A stretch of 64,000 nucleotides of DNA from Massilia atriviolacea (GCF_003953935.1 NZ_RXLQ01000013.1:1-64000); one strand, 5' to 3'; counted from the first letter of the stretch, positions 1 through 8,963 are shown. The notes: generated by a model from the sequence alone, not told the origin. Numbers and translations: made by a program.

Positions 1-30
1 AACGCGATCCTCAGGGTGGCGCTGCCGTAA
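1..30 (+). CDS. Possible 3' end of an upstream gene (partial)
   Basis: A short open frame enters from the left edge and ends at TAA 28-30, with last residues NAILRVALP. A strong hairpin with a T-run follows 24 bases later, which fits the end of a transcribed gene. Nothing can be said about its function, and the frame could be accidental. Confidence 0.2.
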   Translation, partial: NAILRVALP

Positions 31-53
31 TCCGGTGCCTGTGCAGCCCCGTG

Positions 54-80
54 AAGACCGGCCTGGCGCCGGTCTTTTTT
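54..80 (+). terminator. Rho-independent terminator upstream of ffh
   Basis: The 9-bp arms AAGACCGGC (54-62) and GCCGGTCTT (68-76) pair perfectly around a 5-base loop, and a T-run extends to position 80. It probably ends the gene entering from the left edge and insulates ffh. Confidence 0.8.
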
Positions 81-155
81 GCTTGTAACATAGGGTAAAA
101 TGGCGCCACAACCGGCACTCGCCGGCATCGCCTATATATATTAGTCAGGTCTGCC

Positions 156-1526
156 ATGCTAGATAACTTAACCCAACGCCTTGCCAAGGTCGTCAAGACC
201 ATGCGCGGTGAGGCGCGTCTGACCGAATCGAATACCGCCGAGATGCTGCGCGAAGTGCGCCTGGCCCTGCTCGAAGCCGACGTGGCCCTGCCCGCCGTGC
301 GCGAGTTTATCGGCCGGGTCAAGGAAAAGGCGCTCGGCGAAGAAGTGCTGGCCTCGCTCAGCCCGGGCCAGGCCCTGGTCGGCGTGGTCCAGCGCGAGCT
401 GGGCGCGCTGATGGGCGCCGACCTCGGCCCCGAAGCGTCGCAGCTGAGCTTCGCGCAGCAGCCGCCGGCGATCATCCTGATGGCCGGCCTGCAGGGTGTC
501 GGTAAAACCACCACCACCGGCAAGCTCGCCAAATACCTCAAGGATGAGAAAAAGAAGAAGGTCCTGACCGTCTCGGCCGACGTCTACCGTCCGGCCGCGA
601 TCGCCCAGCTCGAATCGGTGACCAAGCAGGTCGGCGCCGACTTCTTCCCCTCGTCCGCCAGCGACAAGCCGGTCGACATCGCCCTGGCCGCGCTCGACTG
701 GGCCAAAAAGCACTACCACGACGTCCTGATCATCGACACCGCCGGCCGCCTGGGCATCGACGAAGCGATGATGAAAGAAATCTCCGCCGTGCACGCGGCG
801 GTCAACCCGATCGAAACCCTGTTCGTGGTCGACGCCATGCTGGGCCAGGACGCGATCAACACCGCCAAGGCCTTCAACGACGCGCTGCCGCTGACCGGCA
901 TCGTGCTCACCAAGCTCGACGGCGACTCGCGCGGCGGCGCGGCGCTGTCGGTGCGCCACATCACCGGCAAACCGATCAAGTTTGCCGGCGTGTCCGAAAA
1001 ACTGGACGGCCTGGAAGCCTTCGACGCCCAGCGCATGGCCAACCGCATCCTCGGCATGGGCGACATCCTGGCGCTGGTCGAAGAAGCGCGCAAGGGCGTC
1101 GACAGCAAGGCCGCGGCCGACCTGGCCAACAAGATCAAGGTCGGCGGGCGCTTCGACATGAACGACTTCAAGTCGCAGCTGGGCCAGATGAAAAAAATGG
1201 GCGGCATGTCCAGCCTGATCGACAAACTGCCCGCGCAATTCCAGCAGGCGGCCGGCGGCGCCAACATGGACCAGGCCGACAAGCAGGTACGGCGCATGGT
1301 CGGCATCATCGACTCGATGACGCCGGCCGAACGCGCCAAGCCGGAACTGATCAAGGCCACGCGCAAGCGCCGCATCGCCGCCGGCGCCGGCGTGCAGGTG
1401 CAGGAAGTGAACCGCATGCTGGCCCAGTACGACCAGATGCAAGCCATGATGAAGAAATTCAAAGGCGGCGGCATGATGAAAATGATGCGCTCGATGAAGG
1501 GCATGATGCCGGGCGGGATGCGCTAG
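156..1526 (+). CDS. ffh: Signal recognition particle protein Ffh
   Basis: Ffh is the GTPase of the signal recognition particle. It binds 4.5S RNA and signal sequences of nascent membrane proteins and docks with FtsY at the inner membrane. The 456 residues match family length. An N-terminal helical N domain is followed by the G domain, with P-loop GLQGVGKTT at 111-119, DTAGR at 194-198 and TKLD at 252-255. The C-terminal M domain, from about residue 300, ends in a Met/Lys/Gly-rich tail with many MM pairs, as expected for signal-peptide binding. The ATG at 156 begins MLDNLTQRL, the conserved Ffh start. It appears monocistronic, with hairpins on both sides. Confidence 0.98.
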   Translation: MLDNLTQRLAKVVKTMRGEARLTESNTAEMLREVRLALLEADVALPAVREFIGRVKEKALGEEVLASLSPGQALVGVVQRELGALMGADLGPEASQLSFAQQPPAIILMAGLQGVGKTTTTGKLAKYLKDEKKKKVLTVSADVYRPAAIAQLESVTKQVGADFFPSSASDKPVDIALAALDWAKKHYHDVLIIDTAGRLGIDEAMMKEISAVHAAVNPIETLFVVDAMLGQDAINTAKAFNDALPLTGIVLTKLDGDSRGGAALSVRHITGKPIKFAGVSEKLDGLEAFDAQRMANRILGMGDILALVEEARKGVDSKAAADLANKIKVGGRFDMNDFKSQLGQMKKMGGMSSLIDKLPAQFQQAAGGANMDQADKQVRRMVGIIDSMTPAERAKPELIKATRKRRIAAGAGVQVQEVNRMLAQYDQMQAMMKKFKGGGMMKMMRSMKGMMPGGMR

Positions 1527-1536
1527 GCGGCCCCCT

Positions 1537-1560
1537 GTCCCCGCGCCAAAGCGCGGGGAC
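1537..1560 (+). terminator. Hairpin after ffh
   Basis: The perfect 10-bp arms GTCCCCGCGC and GCGCGGGGAC surround a CAAA loop 10 bases after the ffh stop. There is no T-run, so it may be a weak or Rho-assisted terminator, an mRNA 3' stabiliser, or a member of the GC-rich palindromes seen elsewhere in the window. Confidence 0.5.
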
Positions 1561-1740
1561 AATGCCCCGAATAATGGGCGCGCCGCTAAAATACGCCTTC
1601 GCGGGCCGTAGTTCTGCCTTTTCCCTATGAAAACGCCGAAAAATTCTTGAAAAACACTTGCGTCATCGGTAAATCCCCACCAATATAAGCCGTGCGATGA
1701 ATTGCGCAATTTCCCATGTGTTCGTTAAGGAGGCTTGAAG

Positions 1741-2154
1741 ATGGCAACAGCCAAAAAAACCCCAGCAGCAGCGCCAGCAAAAAAGGCCGCCGCAGCTAAG
1801 CCAGCCGCAGCGGCAAAGCCGGCAGCAGCGAAGAAAGCCGCTCCAGCAAAAGCTGCGGCAGCACCAAAAGCAGCAGCCGCAAAAAAACCTGCAGCAGCCC
1901 CACGCAAGCCGAACGCCGCCTTCATGAAGGCGATGACGCCGTCCGCCGTCCTGGCAGCCGTGGTTGGCGCAACGCCGCTGCCACGCACCGAAGTGACCAA
2001 GAAAGTCTGGGACTACATCAAGAAGCTCGATCTGCAAGACGCGGCCAACCGCCGCATGATCAATGCCGACGACAAGCTCAAAGCCGTATTCGGCGGCAAA
2101 GCCCAAGTCTCGATGTTCGAAATGACCAAACTCATTTCCGACCATCTGAAATAA
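1741..2154 (+). CDS. SWIB/MDM2-domain protein with Ala/Lys/Pro histone-like tail
   Basis: This 137-residue protein has two parts. Residues 1 to about 60 are almost only Ala, Lys and Pro, like the tails of bacterial H1-type proteins. Residues from about 62 to the end form a SWIB/MDM2 domain (TPSAVLAAVVG, VWDYIKKLDLQD, the INADDKL turn). SWIB domains are protein-binding folds first known from eukaryotic chromatin remodellers and also found in chlamydiae and betaproteobacteria. DNA binding by the tail is inferred. The ATG at 1741 is preferred over a TTG at 1735 because AAGGAGG (1727-1733) lies 7 bases before it. The gene is monocistronic, with a strong terminator after it. Confidence 0.9.
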   Translation: MATAKKTPAAAPAKKAAAAKPAAAAKPAAAKKAAPAKAAAAPKAAAAKKPAAAPRKPNAAFMKAMTPSAVLAAVVGATPLPRTEVTKKVWDYIKKLDLQDAANRRMINADDKLKAVFGGKAQVSMFEMTKLISDHLK

Positions 2155-2185
2155 AAAACAGTTCGCCTGTCCAAGCCGGATTTAC

Positions 2186-2217
2186 AAAAAGCCCCGTTCT
2201 CGCGAACGGGGCTTTTT
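2186..2217. terminator. Bidirectional terminator between SWIB gene and phosphatase
   Basis: The 14-bp arms (2186-2199 and 2204-2217) pair perfectly around TCGC. The A-run on the left and T-run on the right make it work in both directions. It lies between the convergent SWIB gene (+) and the first phosphatase gene (-). Confidence 0.92.
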
Positions 2218-2246
2218 GTTGATGGGTGCCTTGAGCGTACCCGTAC

Positions 2247-3650
2247 TTAAGGCAGGCCGAAGGCCGCCTTCATCAGGTGGAACACCCTGGTGTTTTCCAT
2301 CGTTCCCTTGAACACCCCGGCGCCGGCGCCGGTGGCGAACAGCTTCACGTCGCCGCCGCCATGGGTCTCGCCCTTGAGGCGCACCCCGGTTTCCTGGTGA
2401 TAGTTGTCGGCCAGGGCTTGTGCGCTGTCGACGTCGGCGCGCCGCTCCGGGCGGTTCGGGCCGTTGCCGAACACCAGCGCGGTATACGTCTTGCCGTCGG
2501 CATCGCGCGCCGGCTGGCCATCGTCCACATTGCGCACGATATCGAGGATCGGATTGCCGCGCCTGGCGTAACCGTTCATCACGATCGTGTGATCGTGGTC
2601 GGCGGTGACCACCAGCAGCGTATTGCGCAGGCCCGGATCGAGCGCTTCCATCTTGTCGAGCGCCGTCTTGATGGCGTCGTCGAAGTCGACCGTCTCGGCC
2701 AGCGCGTTCTTCACATTGGTGTCGTGCAGCGCATGATCGATCTTGCCGCCTTCGACCATCAGGAAAAAGCCTGTCGGATTGGGCGCCAGCAGGTCGATCG
2801 CCTTGGCCGTCATCTGCGCCAGGGCCGGCTGGCCTGGGCGGCGCGCCAGCGCGTAATCGAGGTGGCTGACATCGCTGTAGATGCCGACGAATTTCTTGCC
2901 CACCGGCGCGGCCCGCATCTGCTCGGCATTGGCCGCCACCGTGTAGCCCTGCGCCGCCAGTTCGGCCATCAGGTCGCGCCCGTCGGCCCGGCCCTTCGGA
3001 TTGCGCGCCGGCTCGAACGGCGTGAAATGATTGCGCCCGCCGCCCATCAGCACATCGACGCCGTCCTTCAGGGCCGGATTGTAGCCGGCGCCGCCCGGCA
3101 CCACCTGCGCCGCGATCTGGTAAGCCATGTCGCGGTCGCACACATGCGAGAAGGTCGACGCCGGCGTGGCGTGGGTCAGCTCGGTGGTCGTGATCGAGCC
3201 CACCGACTTGCCGGCCGCCTTGGCCAGTTCCAGGATGGTGGGCGCCGCGCGCCCGTTCCCGGCCGGACAGGCATCGACGCTGGCGTTGCCGTTGGCATCC
3301 GGCTTGGGACCGAAGGGCTTGGCGTCGGCCATCGAGATCACATCGTTATTGATCTTGATGCCGGTCATGTAGGAACCCATCGACGGCGCGCTGTCGGTGG
3401 TCTGGGCATCGTTCGAATAGGTCTTGATGCGCGCCGAATGCGGCATGCGCTCGAAGTGCAGCAAGCCCTCTTCCTTGTAGCGATGGATGCGCGCGGCGGT
3501 GATGGTGGTCGGGCCCATGCCGTCGCCGAGGAAGAAGATGATGTTTTTGGCGGCCGGCTGCGGCGCGCCGAAGGCGAACGACGGCGCCAGCGCGCACGAA
3601 GCGGCCAGCAGGAGCGAGGGGAAACGGGATGGCGTCATGGCAGGTCTCAT
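2247..3650 (-). CDS. Alkaline phosphatase, periplasmic
   Basis: This is a PhoA-superfamily phosphomonoesterase of 467 residues that releases phosphate from organic esters in the periplasm. A signal peptide ends near SFAFGA. The family marks are visible: DGMG metal ligand near the N-terminus, TDSAPS with the nucleophilic Ser after Asp, HATPAS, MVEGGKIDHALH, TADHDH and ETHGGGD. The position of E. coli Lys328 is His here (ID-H-ALH), so the metal and phosphate environment differs from E. coli PhoA. It lies 27 bases downstream of a paralogue in the same direction. An internal ATG four codons in (3638) is an alternative start. No Pho box was recognised. Confidence 0.93.
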   Translation of the reverse strand: MRPAMTPSRFPSLLLAASCALAPSFAFGAPQPAAKNIIFFLGDGMGPTTITAARIHRYKEEGLLHFERMPHSARIKTYSNDAQTTDSAPSMGSYMTGIKINNDVISMADAKPFGPKPDANGNASVDACPAGNGRAAPTILELAKAAGKSVGSITTTELTHATPASTFSHVCDRDMAYQIAAQVVPGGAGYNPALKDGVDVLMGGGRNHFTPFEPARNPKGRADGRDLMAELAAQGYTVAANAEQMRAAPVGKKFVGIYSDVSHLDYALARRPGQPALAQMTAKAIDLLAPNPTGFFLMVEGGKIDHALHDTNVKNALAETVDFDDAIKTALDKMEALDPGLRNTLLVVTADHDHTIVMNGYARRGNPILDIVRNVDDGQPARDADGKTYTALVFGNGPNRPERRADVDSAQALADNYHQETGVRLKGETHGGGDVKLFATGAGAGVFKGTMENTRVFHLMKAAFGLP

Positions 3651-3677
3651 TATGGTGACGTTACAAGGGGGACGCGC

Positions 3678-5117
3678 TTACCAGCCGGCGGCCGCCTTGA
3701 TCAATTCGAATACGCGGGTGTTGTCGATGGTGCCGCCGAAGCGCCCGGCGCCGGCGCCGATCGCGCCCAGGTACACATCGGTGCCGCTGTGGGTCTCGTA
3801 ACCGGGTTCGGTGCGCACCACCGCCTCCTGGCGGTAATCGTCGGCGCTGACCTGGGCGCTGGTCAGGTGCGGCACGGCGCCGCGGCTGCCCTGCACGCGG
3901 TGTTCGCCATTGCCGAAACCGATGATGGTAAAAGGCGCGCCATCGGCATCGAGCTTGATCTCGTTGTTATCGACCCGGCGCATCAGGCCCAGCACGCCCG
4001 GCTCGGTGGGCGTGGTCTTGCCGGTGCGGCGCGCGTAGCCGTTCAGGAGCAGCGCATGATCGTGGTCGGCGGTGGCCACGATCAGGGTGTTCTTCAGGTC
4101 CGGATCGATGGCGCGCATCTGCGCGATGGCCGCCTTCAGGGTATTGTCGAAGACGACCGTTTCCTGCAAGGCGCGGCGCGCGTTCGAGTTATGCAGCGCC
4201 AGGTCGATCATGCCGCCCTCGACCACCAGGAAAAAGCCCTTCGGATTATTCGCCAGGATGCCGATCGCCTTGCCGGCCATCTCGGGCAGGGACGGTTCCC
4301 TGGCCGCATCGCGCATCGAATCGAAGGCCAGGTCGTGCGGGGCGAACAGGCCGACCAGGGGCTGGGCGGAGTGGGTATCGACGGCGTTCAGCTGGGCGCT
4401 GTCGGCCACCGTGCGCACGCCCTGCGCGGCCAGTTCGGCCAGCAGGTCGCGCCCGTCGGCGCGCTTGCCGCCCTTGGTGGTGGCGCTGAAATAGGCGCTG
4501 CCGCCGCCCAGCAGCACATCGATGCCGCGCGCACCGAGGGCCTGGTTGTAGCCGGCGCCGCCAGGCACGAGGGCGGCGGCGATATCGTTCTCCATGGCGC
4601 GATGGCACACGTGCGCGAACACCGCGCCCGGCGTGGCATCGGTGACGCGGGTGGTGGTGACCACGCCGACCGACATGCCGCGCCGCTTGGCCAGTTCGGC
4701 CAGGGTGGCGACCGGGCGGCCGGTGGCGCAGCGGCCGGCCAGCCTGTTGCCGGCGGCGTCGGCGGCGGGCGCGATGGCCGCCGTATCGGTACTCATCGAC
4801 AGCACATTGTTATTCACCTTCACCCCGGTCATATAGGCCGACATGGAGGCGGCGCTGTCGGTGACCTGGGCGTCGTTGGAAAAGGTCTTGACGAAAGCCG
4901 ATTCGGGCAGGGTATCGAGGGTCAGCTCGCCGTCCTCGCCGACGGCATAGATGCGGGCGGCGGTCAGGGTATTGATGCCCATGCCATCGCCGAGGAAGAA
5001 GAGGATATTCTTGGCTGGCGCGTGGGTGTGGGTGAGGGCCTGGGACGGCGGCTGGACGCTGGCGCATCCCGCCAAGACCGCCAGCGCGGACGCTGCGGCA
5101 AGAAGAGTCAATCGCAT
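3678..5117 (-). CDS. Alkaline phosphatase, probable lipoprotein
   Basis: This second PhoA-superfamily enzyme (479 residues) is first in a two-gene tandem with the paralogue downstream. The start at 5117 (MRLTLLAAASALAVLAGC) gives a signal peptide with a clear lipobox (VLAGC), so the enzyme is probably lipid-anchored. The open frame continues upstream to 5189 only by reading through the repeat at 5158, so the longer start is rejected. Motifs are DGMG, TDSAAS (nucleophile Ser), TDATPG, VVEGGMIDLALH, TADHDH and ETHSGTD. Leu stands where E. coli has Lys328 and the paralogue has His. The pair probably arose by duplication and diverged in localisation and active-site surroundings. Confidence 0.92.
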   Translation of the reverse strand: MRLTLLAAASALAVLAGCASVQPPSQALTHTHAPAKNILFFLGDGMGINTLTAARIYAVGEDGELTLDTLPESAFVKTFSNDAQVTDSAASMSAYMTGVKVNNNVLSMSTDTAAIAPAADAAGNRLAGRCATGRPVATLAELAKRRGMSVGVVTTTRVTDATPGAVFAHVCHRAMENDIAAALVPGGAGYNQALGARGIDVLLGGGSAYFSATTKGGKRADGRDLLAELAAQGVRTVADSAQLNAVDTHSAQPLVGLFAPHDLAFDSMRDAAREPSLPEMAGKAIGILANNPKGFFLVVEGGMIDLALHNSNARRALQETVVFDNTLKAAIAQMRAIDPDLKNTLIVATADHDHALLLNGYARRTGKTTPTEPGVLGLMRRVDNNEIKLDADGAPFTIIGFGNGEHRVQGSRGAVPHLTSAQVSADDYRQEAVVRTEPGYETHSGTDVYLGAIGAGAGRFGGTIDNTRVFELIKAAAGW

Positions 5118-5157
5118 GTGCACTTTCGTGAGCTCTGAGAAAAAACGCAGTCTACAC

Positions 5158-5195
5158 CCAACCGGGGTCAGAGCTTTAACTTGCAACATTTCGCC
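5158..5195 (+). repeat. Left outer inverted repeat L1 (GGGGTCAGAGC family)
   Basis: It begins CCAACCGGGGTCAGAGCTTT. Its first 22 bases match the reverse complement of 5691-5728 exactly, and most of the next 15 also match, including TGCAAC and a T-rich stretch ending in CGC. It forms an inverted pair with R1 about 500 bp away, and sits about 40 bp upstream of the lipoprotein phosphatase start. Confidence 0.85.
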
Positions 5196-5224
5196 AAAAC
5201 GCCGACACCGGGCCTCAAACCTCC

Positions 5225-5262
5225 TACAACCGGGGTCAGAGCTTTCATTAGAAATTTTTCCG
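5225..5262 (+). repeat. Left inner inverted repeat L2
   Basis: It begins CTACAACCGGGGTCAGAGCT. These 20 bases match the reverse complement of the right outer copy R2 (5746-5784) exactly, and the flanks keep a GAAA and TTTCC similarity. L1 and L2 share the core but have different flanks, so the two pairs are distinct and interleave as L1-L2-R1-R2. Confidence 0.85.
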
Positions 5263-5330
5263 CCTGCTCACAATAGAAGTCTGAGCTAGGATGCGCAATT
5301 TTTCCCGTGCATCAGCAGGAAACGCGCTTG

Positions 5331-5709
5331 TCATTTACCCATCCACTTGTGCAGCAGGCGTTTTTTGAGCGAGGCGCGTTCCTCCGGGATTCGCCCCTCG
5401 CGCTCGGCGATCAGCTCCGCCCAGAACGCCTGCTCTTTCAGTCGATGGCAGGAATGGCCGTCCTTCTGCATGGCCACGTGTCACTGAGCTCGCGCTCCAG
5501 CACAGGCAGGTGGGATGCCAGGAGCGCGGGCGAAGCGCTGGCCAGCGCCTGGCGCTCGCGGGTATGGAAGCGGCGATGCCAGGTCGTTTTGCACCGGCGC
5601 TCGCTGCTCGCAACACAGATACCCCAGATGGGGCTGCAACGACGGCGACAGCTCACGATGAGGTATTCCTTGTCAATGGCGCGCCATCGGGCGAAAAAGT
5701 TGCAGTTTA
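5331..5709 (-). pseudogene. Decayed, frameshifted ORF inside repeat-bounded cassette
   Basis: No intact gene fills 5196-5690. On the minus strand the most protein-like stretches lie in two frames. An upstream piece (from about 5709) contains RRFHTRERQALASAS and LPVLERELSD and runs to a stop at 5438. A second frame from an ATG at 5471 gives 46 residues including FWAELIAEREGRIPEERA and ends KRLLHKWMGK at 5331. A frameshift between them would join the pieces. There is no clear start, since the first frame enters directly from repeat R1. The family is not recognised; a passenger or transposase remnant is possible. The opposite-strand frame 5307-5807 reads through the repeats and is not credible. 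Confidence 0.35.
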
Positions 5710-5728
5710 AAGCTCTGACCCCGGTTGG
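5691..5728 (-). repeat. Right inner inverted repeat R1
   Basis: It is the reverse-complement partner of L1 (22 exact bases plus a similar flank). It is followed at 5729-5739 by a truncated half copy (ACCCCGGTTGT), which suggests repeated recombination or copying at this site. Confidence 0.85.
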
Positions 5729-5745
5729 ACCCCGGTTGTGGGGAT

Positions 5746-5784
5746 GGGAAATGTTTCGAGTCAGAGCTCTGACCCCGGTTGTAG
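5746..5784 (-). repeat. Right outer inverted repeat R2
   Basis: It is the reverse-complement partner of L2 (20 exact bases). It ends about 16 bases beyond the stop of the lytic transglycosylase gene, so it lies in that gene's 3' untranslated region and could affect transcript ends. Confidence 0.8.
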
Positions 5785-5799
5785 GCGGGGGCTGGGTTT

Positions 5800-6420
5800 T
5801 TAGGTAGGAAATTTCCATTTTTCCCAGGCGGCGAGCACCGCGTTGGGGTAGGCGGGTTTGCCGCGGCTGCCGTTGTAGCGGCCCAGCGCGAGGTACAGGT
5901 TGCCGTTTTCGATGTCGAGGTACATGCGCAAGATCGAACAGCCGTAGCGCAGATTCGTCTGCATGTGGAACAGCTTGCTGCGGTCGCTGTCGCCGATCAC
6001 ATTCGTCCAGAACGGCATCACTTGCATGTAGCCGCGCGCTCCCACCATCGAGACAGCATACTTGCGGTACGCCGATTCGACCTGGATCAGCCCCAGCACC
6101 ATCCCCGTATCGAGCCCGGCACGGTTCGATTCGTACCAGACCGATTGCAGGAATTCGAGCCGCACCTGGTCGTCCGGCAGCTTGCGCTTGAGCCGGTCCG
6201 ACATGGCCGTCAGCCATTGCTGGTAGCGCACCCGCGCCGCCTCGTCGCGAAACACCGGCTGCGGCGGGCGCGTGTCCTTGATCGCGTTCGACAGCGCCAC
6301 CCGCACCGAGTCGGCCATGGCCTCCTCTTTCTGGTTGCCGGCCCACGCGGCCCAGGACCAGAGCAGGCCGGCCGCCAGTACCGCCTGCGCCAGCCCATTC
6401 ACCATGAACGACGCGCTCAC
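5800..6420 (-). CDS. Lytic transglycosylase, SLT domain
   Basis: This 206-residue exported murein lytic transglycosylase cleaves the MurNAc-GlcNAc bond to form 1,6-anhydro ends. The N-terminal hydrophobic segment ([18 protein letters not shown]) is a signal peptide. The SLT fold is shown by [16 protein letters not shown] with the catalytic Glu, then [12 protein letters not shown] and ALGRYNGS. The start is a GTG whose first bases overlap the proS stop (GTGA), so translation is probably coupled to proS; the next ATG is five codons in (6405). A proS-transglycosylase pair is common in Burkholderiales. Confidence 0.9.
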   Translation of the reverse strand: MSASFMVNGLAQAVLAAGLLWSWAAWAGNQKEEAMADSVRVALSNAIKDTRPPQPVFRDEAARVRYQQWLTAMSDRLKRKLPDDQVRLEFLQSVWYESNRAGLDTGMVLGLIQVESAYRKYAVSMVGARGYMQVMPFWTNVIGDSDRSKLFHMQTNLRYGCSILRMYLDIENGNLYLALGRYNGSRGKPAYPNAVLAAWEKWKFPT

Positions 6421-8150
6421 TGGCTCAATTTGCCTTTGATGAACTCGACCATGCCGGCCAGCGGTACGGCAGTCGCTTCGCTATCGCGCCGGCCCTGGTA
6501 TTCGAGGTTGCCTTCCTTCAGGCCACGCTCGCCGATCACCACGCGGTGCGGCACGCCGATCAGTTCCCAGTCGGCGAACATGGCGCCCGGACGCAGGCCG
6601 CGGTCGTCGACGATGACGTCCACGCCAGCGCCCTGCAGGGCCGCGTACAGGCTTTCGACTTCGGTCTTGACCATCTCGCTGCGGTCCATCCCCATCGGGC
6701 ACAGGACCACTTCGAACGGCGCGATCGCGGCCGGCCAGATGATGCCCTTGTCGTCGAAATTCTGTTCGATCGCCGCGCCCAGGATGCGCGTGACGCCAAT
6801 GCCGTAGCAGCCCATCTGCAGCGGCGCCGGCTTGCCGTTTTCGTCGAGGAAAGTCGCTTTCATGCTCTCGGAGTAGCTGGTCCCGAGCTGGAACACGTGG
6901 CCCACTTCGATGCCGCGCTCGATCGCCAGCACCCCTTTGCCGTCCGGCGAGGCGTCGCCTTCGACCACGTTGCGCAGGTCGGCAACGATGGCTTCGGGCA
7001 GGTCGCGCACCCAGTTGGCGCCCGTGTAGTGGTAGCCTTCTTCATTCGCGCCGCAGACGAAATCGGCCATGTTGGCGACCGTGCGGTCGGCCACGATGGT
7101 GACCGGCAGCCTGGTGCCGATCGGCCCCAGGTAGCCTGGAACGCTGCCGTAGCAGGCCAGTATTTCGGCTTCGGTGGCGAAGCGGTGGCCGGCCAGGCCG
7201 GCGACCTTGCCGACCTTGATCTCATTCAGTTCATGGTCGCCGCGCAGCAGCAGCATCCAGTTTTCCAGCACCTGCTTGCCGTCGACGTCCTTTTCCACCG
7301 TCAGGGCGATGGTCTTGACGGTCTGCGCCAGCGGCAGCTTGAGCATCTCGGCGACGCTCTCGCATTTGGTCGCGCCAGGAGTGGCGGTCTTGGCCAGGGG
7401 CGCCGTCGCGGCGGCGCGCGCGGCGGCCAGCGGCAGCGCTTCGGCCGCTTCCATGTTGGCCGCGTAGTCCGAGCTCGGGCAGTAGACGATGGCGTCTTCG
7501 CCGGTGCTGGCGATGACGTGGAATTCGTGCGAGCCGGAGCCGCCGATGGCGCCGTTATCGGCCGCCACCGCGCGGAATTTCAGGCCGAAACGGTTGAAGA
7601 TCGCGGTGTAGGCGTCGTACATGATCTTGTACGAGACCTTCATGCTCGCTTCGTCGCGGTCGAAGGAGTAGGCGTCCTTCATGGTGAATTCGCGGCCGCG
7701 CATCAGGCCGAAACGCGGGCGGCGCTCGTCGCGGAACTTGGTCTGGATGTGATAAAAATTGAGCGGCAGCTGGCGGTACGACTTGATCTCGGAGCGCACC
7801 ACGTCGGTGATGACTTCCTCGGAGGTCGGCTGGATCGCGAACTCGCGGCCGTGGCGGTCTTTCACGCGCATCAGTTCCGGACCCATCTTTTCCCAGCGCC
7901 CGGTTTCCTGCCACAGCTCGGCCGGTTGCACGAGCGGCATCAGCATTTCGATGGCGCCCGCCTTGTTCATTTCTTCACGGATGATCGCTTCGACCTTGCG
8001 GATCACGCGCAAGCCAGTCGGCATGTAGGTGTAGATACCGGAGCCGAGGCGCTTGATCATTCCTGCGCGCATCATCAGCTGGTGACTGACGATTTCAGCG
8101 TCGGAAGGTGCATCTTTTAAAGTTGAAATAAAAAAACGGGAGGCACGCAT
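6417..8150 (-). CDS. proS: Prolyl-tRNA synthetase
   Basis: ProS charges tRNA-Pro with proline. The 577 residues match the long bacterial class. The class II core is visible: the N-terminal [17 protein letters not shown] region, motif 2 around residues 139-162 ([18 protein letters not shown]), and motif 3 around GIGVTR. Between them lies the large insertion of the editing type (about 220-400), which clears mis-charged Ala-tRNA-Pro in this family. The C-terminal anticodon-binding domain includes [20 protein letters not shown]. The gene is divergent from rppH and overlaps the transglycosylase start by 4 bases. Confidence 0.98.
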   Translation of the reverse strand: MRASRFFISTLKDAPSDAEIVSHQLMMRAGMIKRLGSGIYTYMPTGLRVIRKVEAIIREEMNKAGAIEMLMPLVQPAELWQETGRWEKMGPELMRVKDRHGREFAIQPTSEEVITDVVRSEIKSYRQLPLNFYHIQTKFRDERRPRFGLMRGREFTMKDAYSFDRDEASMKVSYKIMYDAYTAIFNRFGLKFRAVAADNGAIGGSGSHEFHVIASTGEDAIVYCPSSDYAANMEAAEALPLAAARAAATAPLAKTATPGATKCESVAEMLKLPLAQTVKTIALTVEKDVDGKQVLENWMLLLRGDHELNEIKVGKVAGLAGHRFATEAEILACYGSVPGYLGPIGTRLPVTIVADRTVANMADFVCGANEEGYHYTGANWVRDLPEAIVADLRNVVEGDASPDGKGVLAIERGIEVGHVFQLGTSYSESMKATFLDENGKPAPLQMGCYGIGVTRILGAAIEQNFDDKGIIWPAAIAPFEVVLCPMGMDRSEMVKTEVESLYAALQGAGVDVIVDDRGLRPGAMFADWELIGVPHRVVIGERGLKEGNLEYQGRRDSEATAVPLAGMVEFIKGKLSQ

Positions 8151-8354
8151 ATCGGTGAATTCTTTTTAAAAAGAGAGGGTTATAATCAACCTAATTTTAA
8201 AGGATTAGCTGGCTGATGCGTCCAAATCTTATACAAATGGACCCGTTTGACGCGGTTCCTGCCGTTTTCGTACCCCGAAAGTCGGGCGGGGACCAGAATT
8301 TGTGGGTAAATAGGTAAAGAAGGCGCGCGCCGGCAGAAAGTTTCGAGGTGCACT

Positions 8355-8963
8355 ATGCTCGACCGTGAAGGGTTCCGGCCCAACGTCGGCATCATCCTGC
8401 TGAACGCCCATAACGAGGTGTGGTGGGGCAAGCGGGTGCGCGAGCACTCGTGGCAGTTCCCGCAAGGGGGCATTAAATACGGTGAGACACCGGAACAGGC
8501 AATGTATCGCGAACTGGAGGAAGAAATCGGCCTGCGCCAGGAGCATGTCAAGATTGTGGGACGCACCCGCGACTGGCTGCGCTATGAAGTACCCGACCAT
8601 TTTATCAAGCGCGAAATTCGCGGCCATTACCGCGGGCAGAAGCAGATCTGGTTCCTGCTGCGCATGTGTGCCCGCGATAACGATGTCAACCTGCGCCTGA
8701 CCGACCATCCCGAGTTCGACGCCTGGCGCTGGCACGATTACTGGGTGCCGCTCGATGTGGTCATCGAGTTCAAGCGCGATGTGTACCAGCGCGCGCTGCA
8801 GGAATTGTCGCGCTTCCTGACCTGGCCGGCCAACGGCGGCCATACGCACGAACGGCGCCACACGGCACGCTACCTGCGCCAGCCGCACGCGCCGCGCCAG
8901 CCGGCCCCGGAACCGCCCTGCGCCCCGGAACCGCAACTGGTGCTGGTCCCGAGCAAGGACTAG
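8355..8963 (+). CDS. rppH: RNA pyrophosphohydrolase RppH (Nudix)
   Basis: RppH removes pyrophosphate from the 5' end of primary transcripts and so triggers RNase E decay. The Nudix box lies at residues 38-60, with [13 protein letters not shown] then [10 protein letters not shown], and contains the metal-binding REXXEE. The N-terminal [16 protein letters not shown] and QFPQGGI are typical of RppH. The conserved core ends near residue 160; residues 160-202 form a Pro/Arg-rich extension that E. coli RppH lacks, but long tails are usual in Burkholderiales. The gene is divergent from proS with about 200 bp between them. Confidence 0.95.
   Translation: MLDREGFRPNVGIILLNAHNEVWWGKRVREHSWQFPQGGIKYGETPEQAMYRELEEEIGLRQEHVKIVGRTRDWLRYEVPDHFIKREIRGHYRGQKQIWFLLRMCARDNDVNLRLTDHPEFDAWRWHDYWVPLDVVIEFKRDVYQRALQELSRFLTWPANGGHTHERRHTARYLRQPHAPRQPAPEPPCAPEPQLVLVPSKD

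Noticed and set aside
2277-5138. A 953-residue open frame on the + strand across both phosphatase genes
   Set aside because: It is a shadow of two clear minus-strand enzymes, has a His/Arg/Gln-rich composition typical of GC-rich antisense frames, and shows no family motifs.
5117-5189. A longer N-terminus for the lipoprotein phosphatase
   Set aside because: The extra codons come from repeat L1; the start at 5117 gives a clean signal peptide and lipobox.
5307-5807. A 166-residue + strand gene inside the cassette
   Set aside because: It runs through repeats R1 and R2, which give KALTP-like peptides, and its composition is not protein-like.
8151-8354. A TATAAT at 8181-8186 as the rppH or proS promoter
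   Set aside because: No acceptable -35 was found at 16-18 bases in either direction, so no promoter is called.
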